The notes under the pieces were generated by a model. It saw only the letters and a list, made by a program, of their open reading frames with translations, was not told the origin of the DNA and ran no database searches. The position numbers were made by a program, and so were the translations under genes. DNA of 40,669 bases from Verrucomicrobiaceae bacterium E54 (GTDB lineage Bacteria > Verrucomicrobiota > Verrucomicrobiia > Verrucomicrobiales > Akkermansiaceae): assembly GCA_022548915.1 (NCBI GenBank), contig JAKZES010000047.1:1-40669 (forward strand). Direction: 5' to 3'. Each line of letters starts with the position of its first letter. Position 1 is the stretch's first letter. Of the stretch, positions 8,072 through 17,700 are shown in pieces.

Positions 8072-9427
8072 ATGAAACCACTGCTGCTCGCCGGCCTCGC
8101 CCTTTTTCTCCCCCTCCAGGCCGAAACCCGCAGGCCGAACTTCGTCTTCATCTACACCGACGACCAGCGCTGGGATGCCTTCGGCACCGTCCAGCGTGAA
8201 CAGGGAGAACGCGCCCGCTTTCCCTGGTTCGAGACACCGGGGATGGACCGGCTGGCCCGCGAGGGTGTGCGCTTCGATAACGCCTTCGTCACCCTATCGC
8301 TCTGCTCGCCGAGCCGCGCGTCGTTCCTCACCGGGGCCTACAACCACATGAACGGAGTCAAGGGCAACAGCACGCCGTTCCCCGCCGACGCCGTCACCCA
8401 CGCCAGCGTCCTTCGTGAGAACGGCTACCGCACCGCCTACTTCGGCAAGTGGCACATGGGCAAACAACGCGAGCGGCCCGGCTTCGACCACGCCGCCAGC
8501 TTCGTCGGCCAGGGCATCTACTTCGACTGCCCCTTCGTCATCAATGGCGAGGACACCCCCACCGAGGGCTGGGTCGACGACGTCAGCACCGACTTCGCGA
8601 TCGACTGGATGCGCGCGCAGGGCGACCGACCCTTCTCGCTGGTCCTCGGCTTCAAAAGCCCGCACACCCCGCGCGGCGGAAAGAACCTGCCCGATCGCCT
8701 GCGCGACCTCTACGCTGGCGAAAAAAGCCGCACCACGCCCAACGCCAACGTCCCCCCGCCCTTCGCCAAGCCAAATCCCGAAACCGGCAAGTACTGGCCC
8801 GGCCTCGCCGACAACGACACCCACCTCGACTACCTCCGCCACGTGAAGGGGGCCGACGAAAACCTCGGCCGGATCCTCGACGCCCTCGACGAACTCAAGA
8901 TCGCCGACGACACCGTGGTCGTCTATTCCAGCGACAACGGCTACTACCTCGGCGAGCACTGCAGCGGCGACAAGCGCATGATCTACGAGGAAGCCCTGCG
9001 CGTCCCCTATCTCGTCCGCTATCCACGCCTCTTCAAGGCTGGGCAGGTCGTCGACGGGATGGTGCTCAACATCGACCTCGCCCCCACCTTCCTCTCGCTC
9101 GCCGGCGTCGCGGTTCCGGAGTCGATGCAGGGTCGCGACTGGAGTCCGCTCGCGAAGGGAGACACCTCGAACTGGCGGTCCTCCTTCCTCGCCCAGTACT
9201 ACAAGGAGATGGGCAACGTCCCCACCCTCTACGGTCTGCGAACCGACCACGCCAAGCTCATCGAATACCCCGGCCACTCCGAATGGACCGAGGCCTTCGA
9301 CCTCGGCAAGGATCCCTACGAGATCCGCAACCTCGCGGACGAGGAATCATTCATGGGACCGCTGCGAGACGAACTCGCGAAGCAGGTCAAGGCGATGCGC
9401 TATCCGATTCCGGAAGTGAAACCATAG
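8072..9427 (+). CDS. Secreted sulfatase, formylglycine-dependent (Cys type)
   Basis: S1-family sulfatase of 451 residues with a short Sec signal peptide ending near residue 17. The N-terminal metal-binding strand PNFVFIYTDDQR (22-33) carries Asp30-Asp31. The maturation motif CSPSRASFLTG starts at Cys78, which a formylglycine-generating enzyme (sulfatase-modifying factor) would oxidise. Further family landmarks are GKWHMGK, the KSPHTPRGGK stretch and the late Asp-Asn metal ligand in SSDNGYYLGEH. Length and motif order are complete, unlike the deleted copy at 2516-2935. It hydrolyses a sulfate ester, most likely of a polysaccharide given the adjacent GH28-like and beta-helix genes; the exact substrate cannot be read from sequence. 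Its stop lies 14 bases from the convergent giant gene. A decayed copy of its last codons is found at 23091-23168. Confidence 0.92.
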   Translation: MKPLLLAGLALFLPLQAETRRPNFVFIYTDDQRWDAFGTVQREQGERARFPWFETPGMDRLAREGVRFDNAFVTLSLCSPSRASFLTGAYNHMNGVKGNSTPFPADAVTHASVLRENGYRTAYFGKWHMGKQRERPGFDHAASFVGQGIYFDCPFVINGEDTPTEGWVDDVSTDFAIDWMRAQGDRPFSLVLGFKSPHTPRGGKNLPDRLRDLYAGEKSRTTPNANVPPPFAKPNPETGKYWPGLADNDTHLDYLRHVKGADENLGRILDALDELKIADDTVVVYSSDNGYYLGEHCSGDKRMIYEEALRVPYLVRYPRLFKAGQVVDGMVLNIDLAPTFLSLAGVAVPESMQGRDWSPLAKGDTSNWRSSFLAQYYKEMGNVPTLYGLRTDHAKLIEYPGHSEWTEAFDLGKDPYEIRNLADEESFMGPLRDELAKQVKAMRYPIPEVKP

Positions 9428-9441
9428 ACCTGAAACCCCGG

Positions 9442-12400
9442 CTATTTCTTCGAGTCCTCGACCGGGGCCATCGCCGCCGCCCGGAATTCATCCTTCGGCA
9501 GTGCCCAGATCAACGGCAGAAACAATCCATCGCGCCTCCCGGGATACCATTCGAAGCGTCCGCTGGTCTGCAATCCGAGGATCAGGTCGTCCTTTGTTTG
9601 ATTCAAGACCACGAGGTAGAGTCTCCCCTCGCCCCGGAGTTGATCGAGGGTCTTGAATCTGCCCCCGCTTCTCATTCCTCCGGTGTCGCTCTTCTCCATC
9701 GCCAGTTCCCCGTCGAACACGGGCTGCCGGCGAGCATCCTCGGGGAGGTCGAGTTCCACCTTGAGGCGGGCCTCCCGCCCACCTGGTTTCCGGTAGGTCA
9801 ACTCGCCGGGCCGGGGCTTCTGGGCATCGATGACGATCTTGGGGCCCCTGCCACCGACTTCATGGTGAGGAAGGATCCAGCTTCGAAATTCCGCCTTGGC
9901 CAGATTTCTGCCGGACTGCTTGGCCGGCCTCGGCCCCCGCGTGTCCATTTCCCAGGAGTTGTCACGGGGATTGAATCGCCCGACGTGATCCCAGTCGTGG
10001 ATCACCAGCACCCGGTTGCCGTCCTTCAGGATCGCCCGCGGTGCCCGATCCACCGAATCGAACGGCGTAAGCTCCGGCCTGCGCCCGAAGACCGTGACCG
10101 GCTGACTCTCACCTGTCGGCCCGACTCTCATCAACTGCCACGCATTCCGGTTTCTCGTGGGATGGGGGGCATCCGCGTCTCCCGCGGGCTGGAGGAAGAA
10201 GAACTCGTCGCCCAAGGCCACCGCCCCGACCGATTTTCCCATCATCATCGTCGGATCCTCCGCTTTCCCCACTCGTGTTGGCGGATCCATCGGAATCATC
10301 CGACCATCCGACTTGTCCAGCAGCACCGCGGTCACGAGGCTGTTGGGTTGCCCGCCAAGATCACGCAACCATGCGGCATTGGTCAGGATCCGGTTGTCGG
10401 TCTGCACCAGAAATCCCGATTCTTCGTCCATGCCCCACTGCGAGTTCTTCGCCAGCTTGAGCCCCTCGAATCCCGGGGCCCGGGCGAGTTCCACCCGCGT
10501 GGCGATTGTTCCGGAACCACAATCGACTCCGAGCACCCGGGGGGCTCGTCGATTCGCACGGAACATCGTCCTCGAGCTGAGCTTGCGTTCCACCGCCTCG
10601 CTCTCGAAAGAGTGATAGTAGACCCACAGCTGCTCGCGGTCCTTCTGGTCCACCATCGGCGTTTGGAACAGCCCCGGCAGGGAACCGTCGACCTGCCGAA
10701 GATCGACCAGCAGCCTCGCTCGAAGGCCTTCGTTTCCACCCGATGGATGCAGGCGCTTCCACCGCTTGATCATGCCGTCGTGCAATGGCCGTCCATGAAT
10801 GCGCTCCCACAGCAATGTCGCCTCGGAGAGTTCGGCGATCCGTTTGCCAGCGTCAGGCTTGGACGCGGCCTTGTCCGCCAGCCCGTCGTATCGATCCCCA
10901 GGCGAGTTCAGCTTCATGTAGCGGTCCGCGTCACCCGCGGATTTCTCCTCGAGCTCCACCAGGGTCCGGATCGCCGTGGCATACCATTGACGGAGGAAGA
11001 CCTCCCGGTGGCCCATGGGTTCGTGCAGGACCGAGGCAAGCATGGATTCTCCATGAAGCGGCAGGGAGAATTCACCCCGGTCAAGCAAGCCCGGATTCCC
11101 AAACCTCTCCGGCCAGCGAACGCCGATCCACGTGGGTCGGCGTTGGCGCTCGCCCCGTCCGAGCTTCGCCTTCTCTTCAGCCAGCCGTCTCGCCGCATCG
11201 GCATGCGCGTCGCCCCTGGAATGGACGAAGGCAAGCGCGGCCTCCCGCAGCGAGTGCGTCGGCCCCGCTTTGTCATCGAAACGTTTCCGGACCGCATCGG
11301 CGACCAATTCGCTTGCGCCATACCAAACCCCGCTGCCGTCGATGCAGCCGATCTGCCGGAGCAGATCCTGATGCTCCGACGAACCTCCATCCTCCACGTC
11401 CGAACAGGCGAAGAGCATCTGCACCAGACCCTTCAGGAGTTCGGGGTTACGGCGCAGCATCGGGGCCGGGATCGACCCCGGAAGCGTGTGGCTGAACCTC
11501 GATGGAGCGATCGTCGGTTTCTTCATCTTCAAGCGATTCTCGAAATAGGTGGCGGTAAAGCGGTCGAGTTCGGAGCCGAATTCCCGGATCTCGTCTATCG
11601 AGACCCCAGGAGGAAGGCTTCTCGGGATGGACGCCCGGACAAAGGAGAGGTCCTCCACCACCTCCCAGAAGACAGGATCATCCCACTTGAGGAAGGCTTC
11701 ACCATAGCGGGCATGGTAATAGGACGCTTGGTCCAGCAGCACGCGGGCGGCGGCCATCGAATCGAGCAACCGGCCTTGATAGGGCAGCGACAATGGATGC
11801 TCCGTGAGGGCCAACCTCGGCATGTCCGACCTGAGGAACACCTCTCGAAGCCCGAGGTCGGCTCTTAGGGCCTTCAAATGAAAAAAGACCAGGCTCTTCG
11901 GCTCCGCACCGAGCAATCGTGCCCGCTCGAGAAGCGGCAAGGCTTCGGAGGCCAGGTTTGAATTGAGCAGCCACTCGCCCTCCCTCAAGAGACGCGCCGC
12001 CTCGGCCCTTGCCTGCTGCACATCCGGTTTTTTCCGTGGTGGCTCCGCCTTACCAAAAAGTTCGGAGGCAGTCAGCCCGACCCACGCCCGCGAGACCAGC
12101 ACCGGGAGTTCGTCGACGCCACCTTCCTCGGTCACATCGACTGACCGTTCCCCGTCACCGGTCATCGAGCGCAGGCGCAAGGTTGCGGCGATCCGGTCAT
12201 CATCGAGAGAGGCCACGCCCCCTTCCAGGGTGAAGGCCGCCGCCCAAAGCTCCCCTTCGCCACCCAGGGCCTGCTCGTTGGAGATCGCCTGGATCTCCTG
12301 CATGCCGACCGACAGCAGCCCCGGGGTCGAATCCACCTCCGCCTGGATGGCTGCCCGAAAGAGTCCTTCCAGCGATCGCGAATGGGGCAGATCCCCGGCA

Positions 12401-14529
12401 ACCGAGAAGGGCAACAGGGTGATCGCCTTGGGGCGGTCCCCGGTCCGGGCTCGTTCGAAGGGTGCCCGGATCCGCCCGAGCAGCGGATTCACTGACTTGT
12501 CGGGATCAAATACCTCCAGATCCATGTGCTCGCGGAAAACGGCCAGACCCGTCGCCACGTCGACGGCCTCGAACCGCAGAAGCTTGGTTTCCTTACCCTC
12601 GAGGAGAGACACCATGATGAGGAGGTCCGCCGCCATGCGGTCTCCGAGTTCCGCAAATCGATGCTCACCCCCGCCCCAGGGATTCGCCATTCGCGCTTCG
12701 GTCAGGGCACTTGCCACCAACTCCCGGTCCACCACGGTCCAATCTTCTTCTCCGGCTGCTGCGACCTCGATAAGGGTTCCCTGCGCGGCAGCCGCCGGTG
12801 CCGCGATCACCGCAAGCGTCCATCGGCCCGCGACGGCGTCGGGTTGCCCGGCCGGGGGCCTGGTGCGGGGCAGCAGCATGCGAAGTTCTTCGCCTCCGGC
12901 AGCCTCCTTGTCTGGCTCGCGATTTGCAAACTGCCGCGAACCGGCGTTGGGAAACTTCTCCCTGAGCATCGCCAGAATCTCCGGCTCACCCGTCCAACGC
13001 GCCAGCGCCAGCAGCAGGTCCTGATAACGCCCATTCACCTGGCCCGCCTGTGGCAGCAGTTCCTGGGTCAAGCCCACATCCCCCATCCGAATCGCCGCAC
13101 TGAGCCCATCCCAGGGAACCACCCCGTAGAAGTAGCGACCATCCCCGTAGTAGTCCGTGTCGGGAAGCGGGGGCCGCACCGCCGGGACCCCTCGCCGGAG
13201 CAGTGCCGCGCGGGTCCTCTTGAGCGCATCCCCTTCGGTGATGGCACGGGCCAGCAGCGAGAAGTGGGGACTCGCGACCGAAGAGTGCGGTCCACCGAAC
13301 TTGTTGCTCCGCAACTCGCATCCGCGATCAATGAGAAAGGCGGCAAGCTCGTCGTGCCCCATCGCGATCGCATCCTGCACCACGAACAAGGAAGTCGCCT
13401 TGTTGTTGCGGGGCTTGCTCTCGTCATACGCCGGCCCGAGGGCCTCGAAATCAAGGTCCGGACGCTTTTCAAGCAGGAGCTTCAGGGTCGCAAGCGAGCC
13501 GATCCGGATTGCCGCGATCGCGGGATGCAGATGGCTTTGATCAAGGTTCTCCGGCATCCACGAGGCAGGCTTGAGCCGTCCTTCCGGCACCTCTGCACCC
13601 GCCTCCAGCAGCAGCTTCATCATCGCCGTATCTCCCGTCGAGGCGGCTGCGGTGAGCACCAACACCGACTGACCCGCCACATTCGGATCCGCACCAGCCT
13701 CCAACAGCAACTTCACCATCCCCTGGTCGCCATCGGCTGCCGGGTGAAACAGTGGCGAAAGTAGATCGGCATCGAGCGCGTTCACGTCCGCACCCGCCGC
13801 CAGTTCGCGTTCGACACTCAGCCTGTCCTGCACACGCAACGCGAAATGCAATGCTTGCGAGCCGCCTGCCCCCGCCGATGGCACGCTGTCCTCCGCAGCC
13901 TTCCTCACCGCCACGCCATCGATGCACGTCTTGCCGCAGTGGATACTGTCGGGAAAGTCGTCCAGGAACACCGGGAGACGACCTTCGTCGTCGGTCCGCG
14001 CGACGCCCACCCGGGCACGGATCAGCCGGGTGCCGCCATTCGCCGTCGAGAGATTTATCTCTCCCAGCTTGAGCGGATCCTTTTCCTCGAGGGTTGCCGA
14101 GATGCCGTGGACCCCGCTGATCTTCGCCCCCGGACTGATGATCCACGGAATCCTCTCCGAATGCACTCCGCCATAGGTCGTGAGGCTCGCCAGCCCCAAG
14201 CCGAACCGCGCCGGCCAGTGGTGCGGTCCCTTGGCCTGTCCTTCTCCAAATCCCGGGGCCCAGAAGTAGCCGAAGACCTCGTAGTCGGCCTTCGCCTCCA
14301 GCCCATCGACCCAAACCACCAGCGGCGGCGCGTTGCGCTCGGGATCGCCCGCCGATTCCAAGACGCCATCGTTCCCTTCCTCAGGCAACCACTTCCAGAC
14401 GGATGAATCATCTGCTATCGGAGAACCATCAAGTTGGCGCGTGTTCTCAGGAGTGGCTGGAATGAACCGGACCTGGGCCGGAAGCAAACCTGAAAGCAAA
14501 CTAAAGAAGACGAAGGGCAGGAACCTCAT
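9442..14529 (-). CDS. Giant secreted ankyrin/CsgG-like-domain protein (paralogue A)
   Basis: Protein of 1695 residues from the ATG at 14527-14529, chosen because it starts a Sec signal peptide (MRFLPFVFFSLLSGLLPAQ); the frame runs upstream to 14706 only through unrelated sequence. Order of regions: an N-terminal domain opening FIPATPENT (residues 22-30) to about 210; ankyrin repeats (about 223-540, e.g. MVKLLLEAGADPNVAG and MMKLLLEAGAEVP); two consecutive modules resembling CsgG/TolB-N-like nucleations (VVDRELVASAL then LGDRMAADLLIMVSLL; ITLLPFSVAGDL then a second copy); a long helical region; and a C-terminal beta-rich part with GRRPELTPFDSVDRAP. It is the last gene of the sigma-led cluster and a paralogue of 14741-19825. 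Function unknown; extracytoplasmic ankyrin domains suggest protein binding in the envelope. Confidence 0.8.
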   Translation of the reverse strand: MRFLPFVFFSLLSGLLPAQVRFIPATPENTRQLDGSPIADDSSVWKWLPEEGNDGVLESAGDPERNAPPLVVWVDGLEAKADYEVFGYFWAPGFGEGQAKGPHHWPARFGLGLASLTTYGGVHSERIPWIISPGAKISGVHGISATLEEKDPLKLGEINLSTANGGTRLIRARVGVARTDDEGRLPVFLDDFPDSIHCGKTCIDGVAVRKAAEDSVPSAGAGGSQALHFALRVQDRLSVERELAAGADVNALDADLLSPLFHPAADGDQGMVKLLLEAGADPNVAGQSVLVLTAAASTGDTAMMKLLLEAGAEVPEGRLKPASWMPENLDQSHLHPAIAAIRIGSLATLKLLLEKRPDLDFEALGPAYDESKPRNNKATSLFVVQDAIAMGHDELAAFLIDRGCELRSNKFGGPHSSVASPHFSLLARAITEGDALKRTRAALLRRGVPAVRPPLPDTDYYGDGRYFYGVVPWDGLSAAIRMGDVGLTQELLPQAGQVNGRYQDLLLALARWTGEPEILAMLREKFPNAGSRQFANREPDKEAAGGEELRMLLPRTRPPAGQPDAVAGRWTLAVIAAPAAAAQGTLIEVAAAGEEDWTVVDRELVASALTEARMANPWGGGEHRFAELGDRMAADLLIMVSLLEGKETKLLRFEAVDVATGLAVFREHMDLEVFDPDKSVNPLLGRIRAPFERARTGDRPKAITLLPFSVAGDLPHSRSLEGLFRAAIQAEVDSTPGLLSVGMQEIQAISNEQALGGEGELWAAAFTLEGGVASLDDDRIAATLRLRSMTGDGERSVDVTEEGGVDELPVLVSRAWVGLTASELFGKAEPPRKKPDVQQARAEAARLLREGEWLLNSNLASEALPLLERARLLGAEPKSLVFFHLKALRADLGLREVFLRSDMPRLALTEHPLSLPYQGRLLDSMAAARVLLDQASYYHARYGEAFLKWDDPVFWEVVEDLSFVRASIPRSLPPGVSIDEIREFGSELDRFTATYFENRLKMKKPTIAPSRFSHTLPGSIPAPMLRRNPELLKGLVQMLFACSDVEDGGSSEHQDLLRQIGCIDGSGVWYGASELVADAVRKRFDDKAGPTHSLREAALAFVHSRGDAHADAARRLAEEKAKLGRGERQRRPTWIGVRWPERFGNPGLLDRGEFSLPLHGESMLASVLHEPMGHREVFLRQWYATAIRTLVELEEKSAGDADRYMKLNSPGDRYDGLADKAASKPDAGKRIAELSEATLLWERIHGRPLHDGMIKRWKRLHPSGGNEGLRARLLVDLRQVDGSLPGLFQTPMVDQKDREQLWVYYHSFESEAVERKLSSRTMFRANRRAPRVLGVDCGSGTIATRVELARAPGFEGLKLAKNSQWGMDEESGFLVQTDNRILTNAAWLRDLGGQPNSLVTAVLLDKSDGRMIPMDPPTRVGKAEDPTMMMGKSVGAVALGDEFFFLQPAGDADAPHPTRNRNAWQLMRVGPTGESQPVTVFGRRPELTPFDSVDRAPRAILKDGNRVLVIHDWDHVGRFNPRDNSWEMDTRGPRPAKQSGRNLAKAEFRSWILPHHEVGGRGPKIVIDAQKPRPGELTYRKPGGREARLKVELDLPEDARRQPVFDGELAMEKSDTGGMRSGGRFKTLDQLRGEGRLYLVVLNQTKDDLILGLQTSGRFEWYPGRRDGLFLPLIWALPKDEFRAAAMAPVEDSKK

Positions 14530-14602
14530 GAATAAAGCGGGTTCTTTGGGGTGCTTGTTGGACGGGCACTTCCGAAAAACAGGAATCTGAAGCGCCGCCG
14601 TT

Positions 14603-14703
14603 TCACTCCTGGTCACCGGGCTGGTGCCACGCCCTTGGGATGACCGACGTCGCCAGCAGGCCTGTCTTTTGCAGCGCGACCTTGGAGAACTGGATGGCCA
14701 CTT
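14603..14703 (-). pseudogene. Decayed C-terminal tail of a second CsgG-like gene
   Basis: On the minus strand this stretch reads ALQKTGLLATSVIPRAW followed by a short tail and a TGA at 14603-14605. The intact CsgG-like protein (19845-20807) ends ALQKTGLLATPVIGKAW plus a similar-length tail and stop, and the DNA is also clearly alike. An in-frame stop occurs a few codons upstream, and nothing else of the gene remains before the end of the giant gene B at 14741. Its position, 73 bases before giant gene A, mirrors the intact CsgG-like gene 19 bases before giant gene B. It is therefore the scar of a duplicated CsgG-plus-giant pair. Confidence 0.82.
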
Positions 14704-14740
14704 CATGTTCTTCGGTTCATGCTCCTGCGATGACGAATAT

Positions 14741-17700
14741 TCAGGGCTCTGTCAATTTATCGACTGCGTCCAATAACTCCTCCTTGGGAACAAACCAGAG
14801 GAAGGGAAGGAATTTGGCAGACCACCCCCCGGAATAGTAGCCCAATCCACGACCATATTTGAGCGCCACCACGAGATGCTTCGCAGTCTGATTCAGGGGC
14901 ACGGGGAAAAAGTCGTCCACAAGACCATCGAAGGGCAGCACACTTCTCTCACCAGTGTCCTGCTGCTGGACGACGAATTTTGCCGAGTCAAGATAGTCTT
15001 GTGGCAAATCAAGGGTGACTGGAACATGGACGCGTTCCTTGATCCCCCGGCCCTCGATAACCAAGTGTCCGGGAACTCGGGAATCGTAGCTTATGTTGAG
15101 CGGGGGCTTTCCATCCGCCCGGCGCAGAACATGGATGGGCATCACAATCTGTTGGTAGAGCCTCTGATAAATCCTGCTTTGATGACTCTCTGCCTCTTTT
15201 CGGTCGCCGAATTCCAGCATTCTCCAAGTGCCGTTCTCAGGATCAAAATATCCGCAGTGTTCGGGCTTGTGGTAAACAAAGAGCTCATTCCCCTGAGCCA
15301 CAATAGCGGCGGGAGCTCGGTCAAATGCATCGAATGGTGTGAGCTCCGGCTTGCGGCCGGGCACGTTCAGTGGCGCAAGCTCGCCGTCGGCATCGAGACG
15401 CCAGATCACGCAACCCCCACGCCGTCCGGAGGATGCAAAACGGCTGCTCTGCAGCCCCAGGAAGTAGAATGAACCGTCTATCGAGGTCACAGGATTGACC
15501 TTGCCCGATCTCCAGTATGAGTGTGAGGAAATGGTGAAGCCTGCCGGGAGTGCTGTCACCCTGCCGTCGCGTTTGCGGATCCGCACGGCCACCAGAGGAT
15601 CCTTCTCTTGGCTCGGATCCACCCTCACTACATTGACCAGGATCTCTTCCTTGGTTTGCCCGAATTCTTGTGTCAGATAGACGGAGCCTTTGGTCCGAGA
15701 GCCTTTCGCACCTGCGGGAATCGGCACCGAAGACAGATCGACCGGCCGGATCAACTCGGCCTTTTGGCAGTCCACGGCAACCAACCATGGCTCCAAATGG
15801 CGCGGCCAGCTCTCGATCTCGCGAAAATCGATTGGCTCATTCTCTGTCCGGAAGAGGCTACCCGGGTTCACAAGGCCCTTATCGTAAGGGTAGTGAAGAA
15901 TCCAGAGCACCTCCGGGTTGGACGAGTCGACCATGGGCTGCCAGGCAATGCCCGGAAGCCCGTCGGCGCCGCGCAGATCGACCCGCAAGCGGGGCGTGAC
16001 CGCGTTGCGTGATGACTCGTCCGCAACAGACTTATCCAACAGATTCGAGTACTTTGATCCAAGCTCACGGCACAACTCGAACCCGGTCAGAAGCTCAAAC
16101 AATGCCGCACCTTCCATCAAGTGATGCAGATCATTGATCGCGCCAGCGCTCACCAGACTGTCTGCGATCGTGGCATAATTATCCAAGGTCCTTTCCCGCG
16201 TGGGCGGCACAGACCGGATCCGCGGCGAACCTGCGGGCACATGAGCCACACTGCGGATGGCATGCAGATACATGGCGTTCCGGGTGAGAAAGTCAGGGGC
16301 ACTCTCCGGTTGGTGAAAAACGCATGCAATCAGCGCCCCACCATGACGTGGCTCCCTTGTGCCCAGAATCCCCATCGAACTCCTGAACAGAAGCAAGGGA
16401 ATGTGCCGCTTGATCAGCTTCGTCCCAAACTCGATATCCAAATCCTTGGCTTCATTCCTGCCTAAGGCAGTCGCTCTTGCCTTCATCAAGCCGCGCAGCG
16501 CCTGCGAGCGATCTGCTGGTCGGGCAAGAACGCAACCGGCCTCCGCTGTCCTGACCGCAACAAGTGGTGAATCGGACTGAGGCAGGCTCTCAAGGAACTT
16601 CCGGGCCAGCAGCTTTTCCGGTGCGAGCCATCCGAATTCCCCATATCCTCCTGAGCCCGAGCGGCACAATGCCTTTTCAAAGGTGGCGGCGGCATCCGGG
16701 AGCGGGGCACCCGCATGCATCATCCCAACCAACCCCGACGCCAGCGCCGGGTTTCGCAGAAGGACCGATTTGTCGAGTACATCAAGTTTGTAGTGATTGT
16801 AAGCCGGAGGATGCGCTTTCACAACGATCGGCTTCGCCACCTTGAAGTAGTGCGCGGTGAACTCGTCCAATTCCCTGCCAAAAAGCTCCACGTCCCGCTG
16901 AACATTCGCGCCAAACAGGCGATCAAAGGACGCGAGTGCCGCACGCACGGCGGACAACTTTTCGATGACTTTCCAAAACGGATCATCCGCGAGGCTTCCC
17001 TTCAACGAGCGGTCCCGGACCCGCCGAGCCAAAAGGTCTTCGCCGTGTCGATCAAACAAGTAGGCGGCATGATGGAGCAGCCTGCGCAACTCGGGCAAGG
17101 CGGCAGCGAAGCGGTCGGCCAAATGCACAGAAATCGGCAGGTAGTCGGCATGGGGAGCGATCGCACGATCGGGCCACGCCAGATCGGCCAGCAGTTCGAG
17201 CTGGAATGGCACCACCTGCTCCGGAGATGCCCCAAGAGCCGCTGCTGCCTCCACTTTCTGGATCAGTCCCTCGGGCTCCACGTCCATCACGTTGGATAGC
17301 CATTCCGCCTCACGCAGAAGTCGTTCCGCCTCACGCCTGGTGTCCTTGGGGTCGGCCTCCAGCCCCACCCTTGGATCTGGAGTGGCATCAAGCTTAACCA
17401 GCAGATCGTTCCATGCCTGCAATGCGAGATCCGCGACCATCATCGCCTCTCCACTCACCACCACGTCGTGCGTCGCCTTTCCCTCCCCGGTAAGGCTTTC
17501 AAGGCGGAGCGCAACCTCGATCCTGCCCGCATCCGTCGGGCGCACAACCCCTTCGAGCAAGTGGGCCGCAGACCAGAGCGAGTCATCTCCCCCAAGGCTC
17601 TTTTCCTCGATCAGTCGATCCGTCTGGGAGCGATCCATCGAGATCATTCCCGGAGTCGCATCGATCCCGCGACGAACTGCGGCATCAAGCTCATCGATCA

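Noticed and set aside
8449-11868. 1139-codon plus-strand open frame across the sulfatase end and giant gene A
   Set aside because: It overlaps a real sulfatase in another frame and lies antisense to the giant gene; its protein is Arg/Pro-rich without recognisable domains, as expected in high-GC DNA.
14530-14706. N-terminal extension of giant protein A
   Set aside because: It precedes a clear signal peptide and reads out of frame through the CsgG-like relic.
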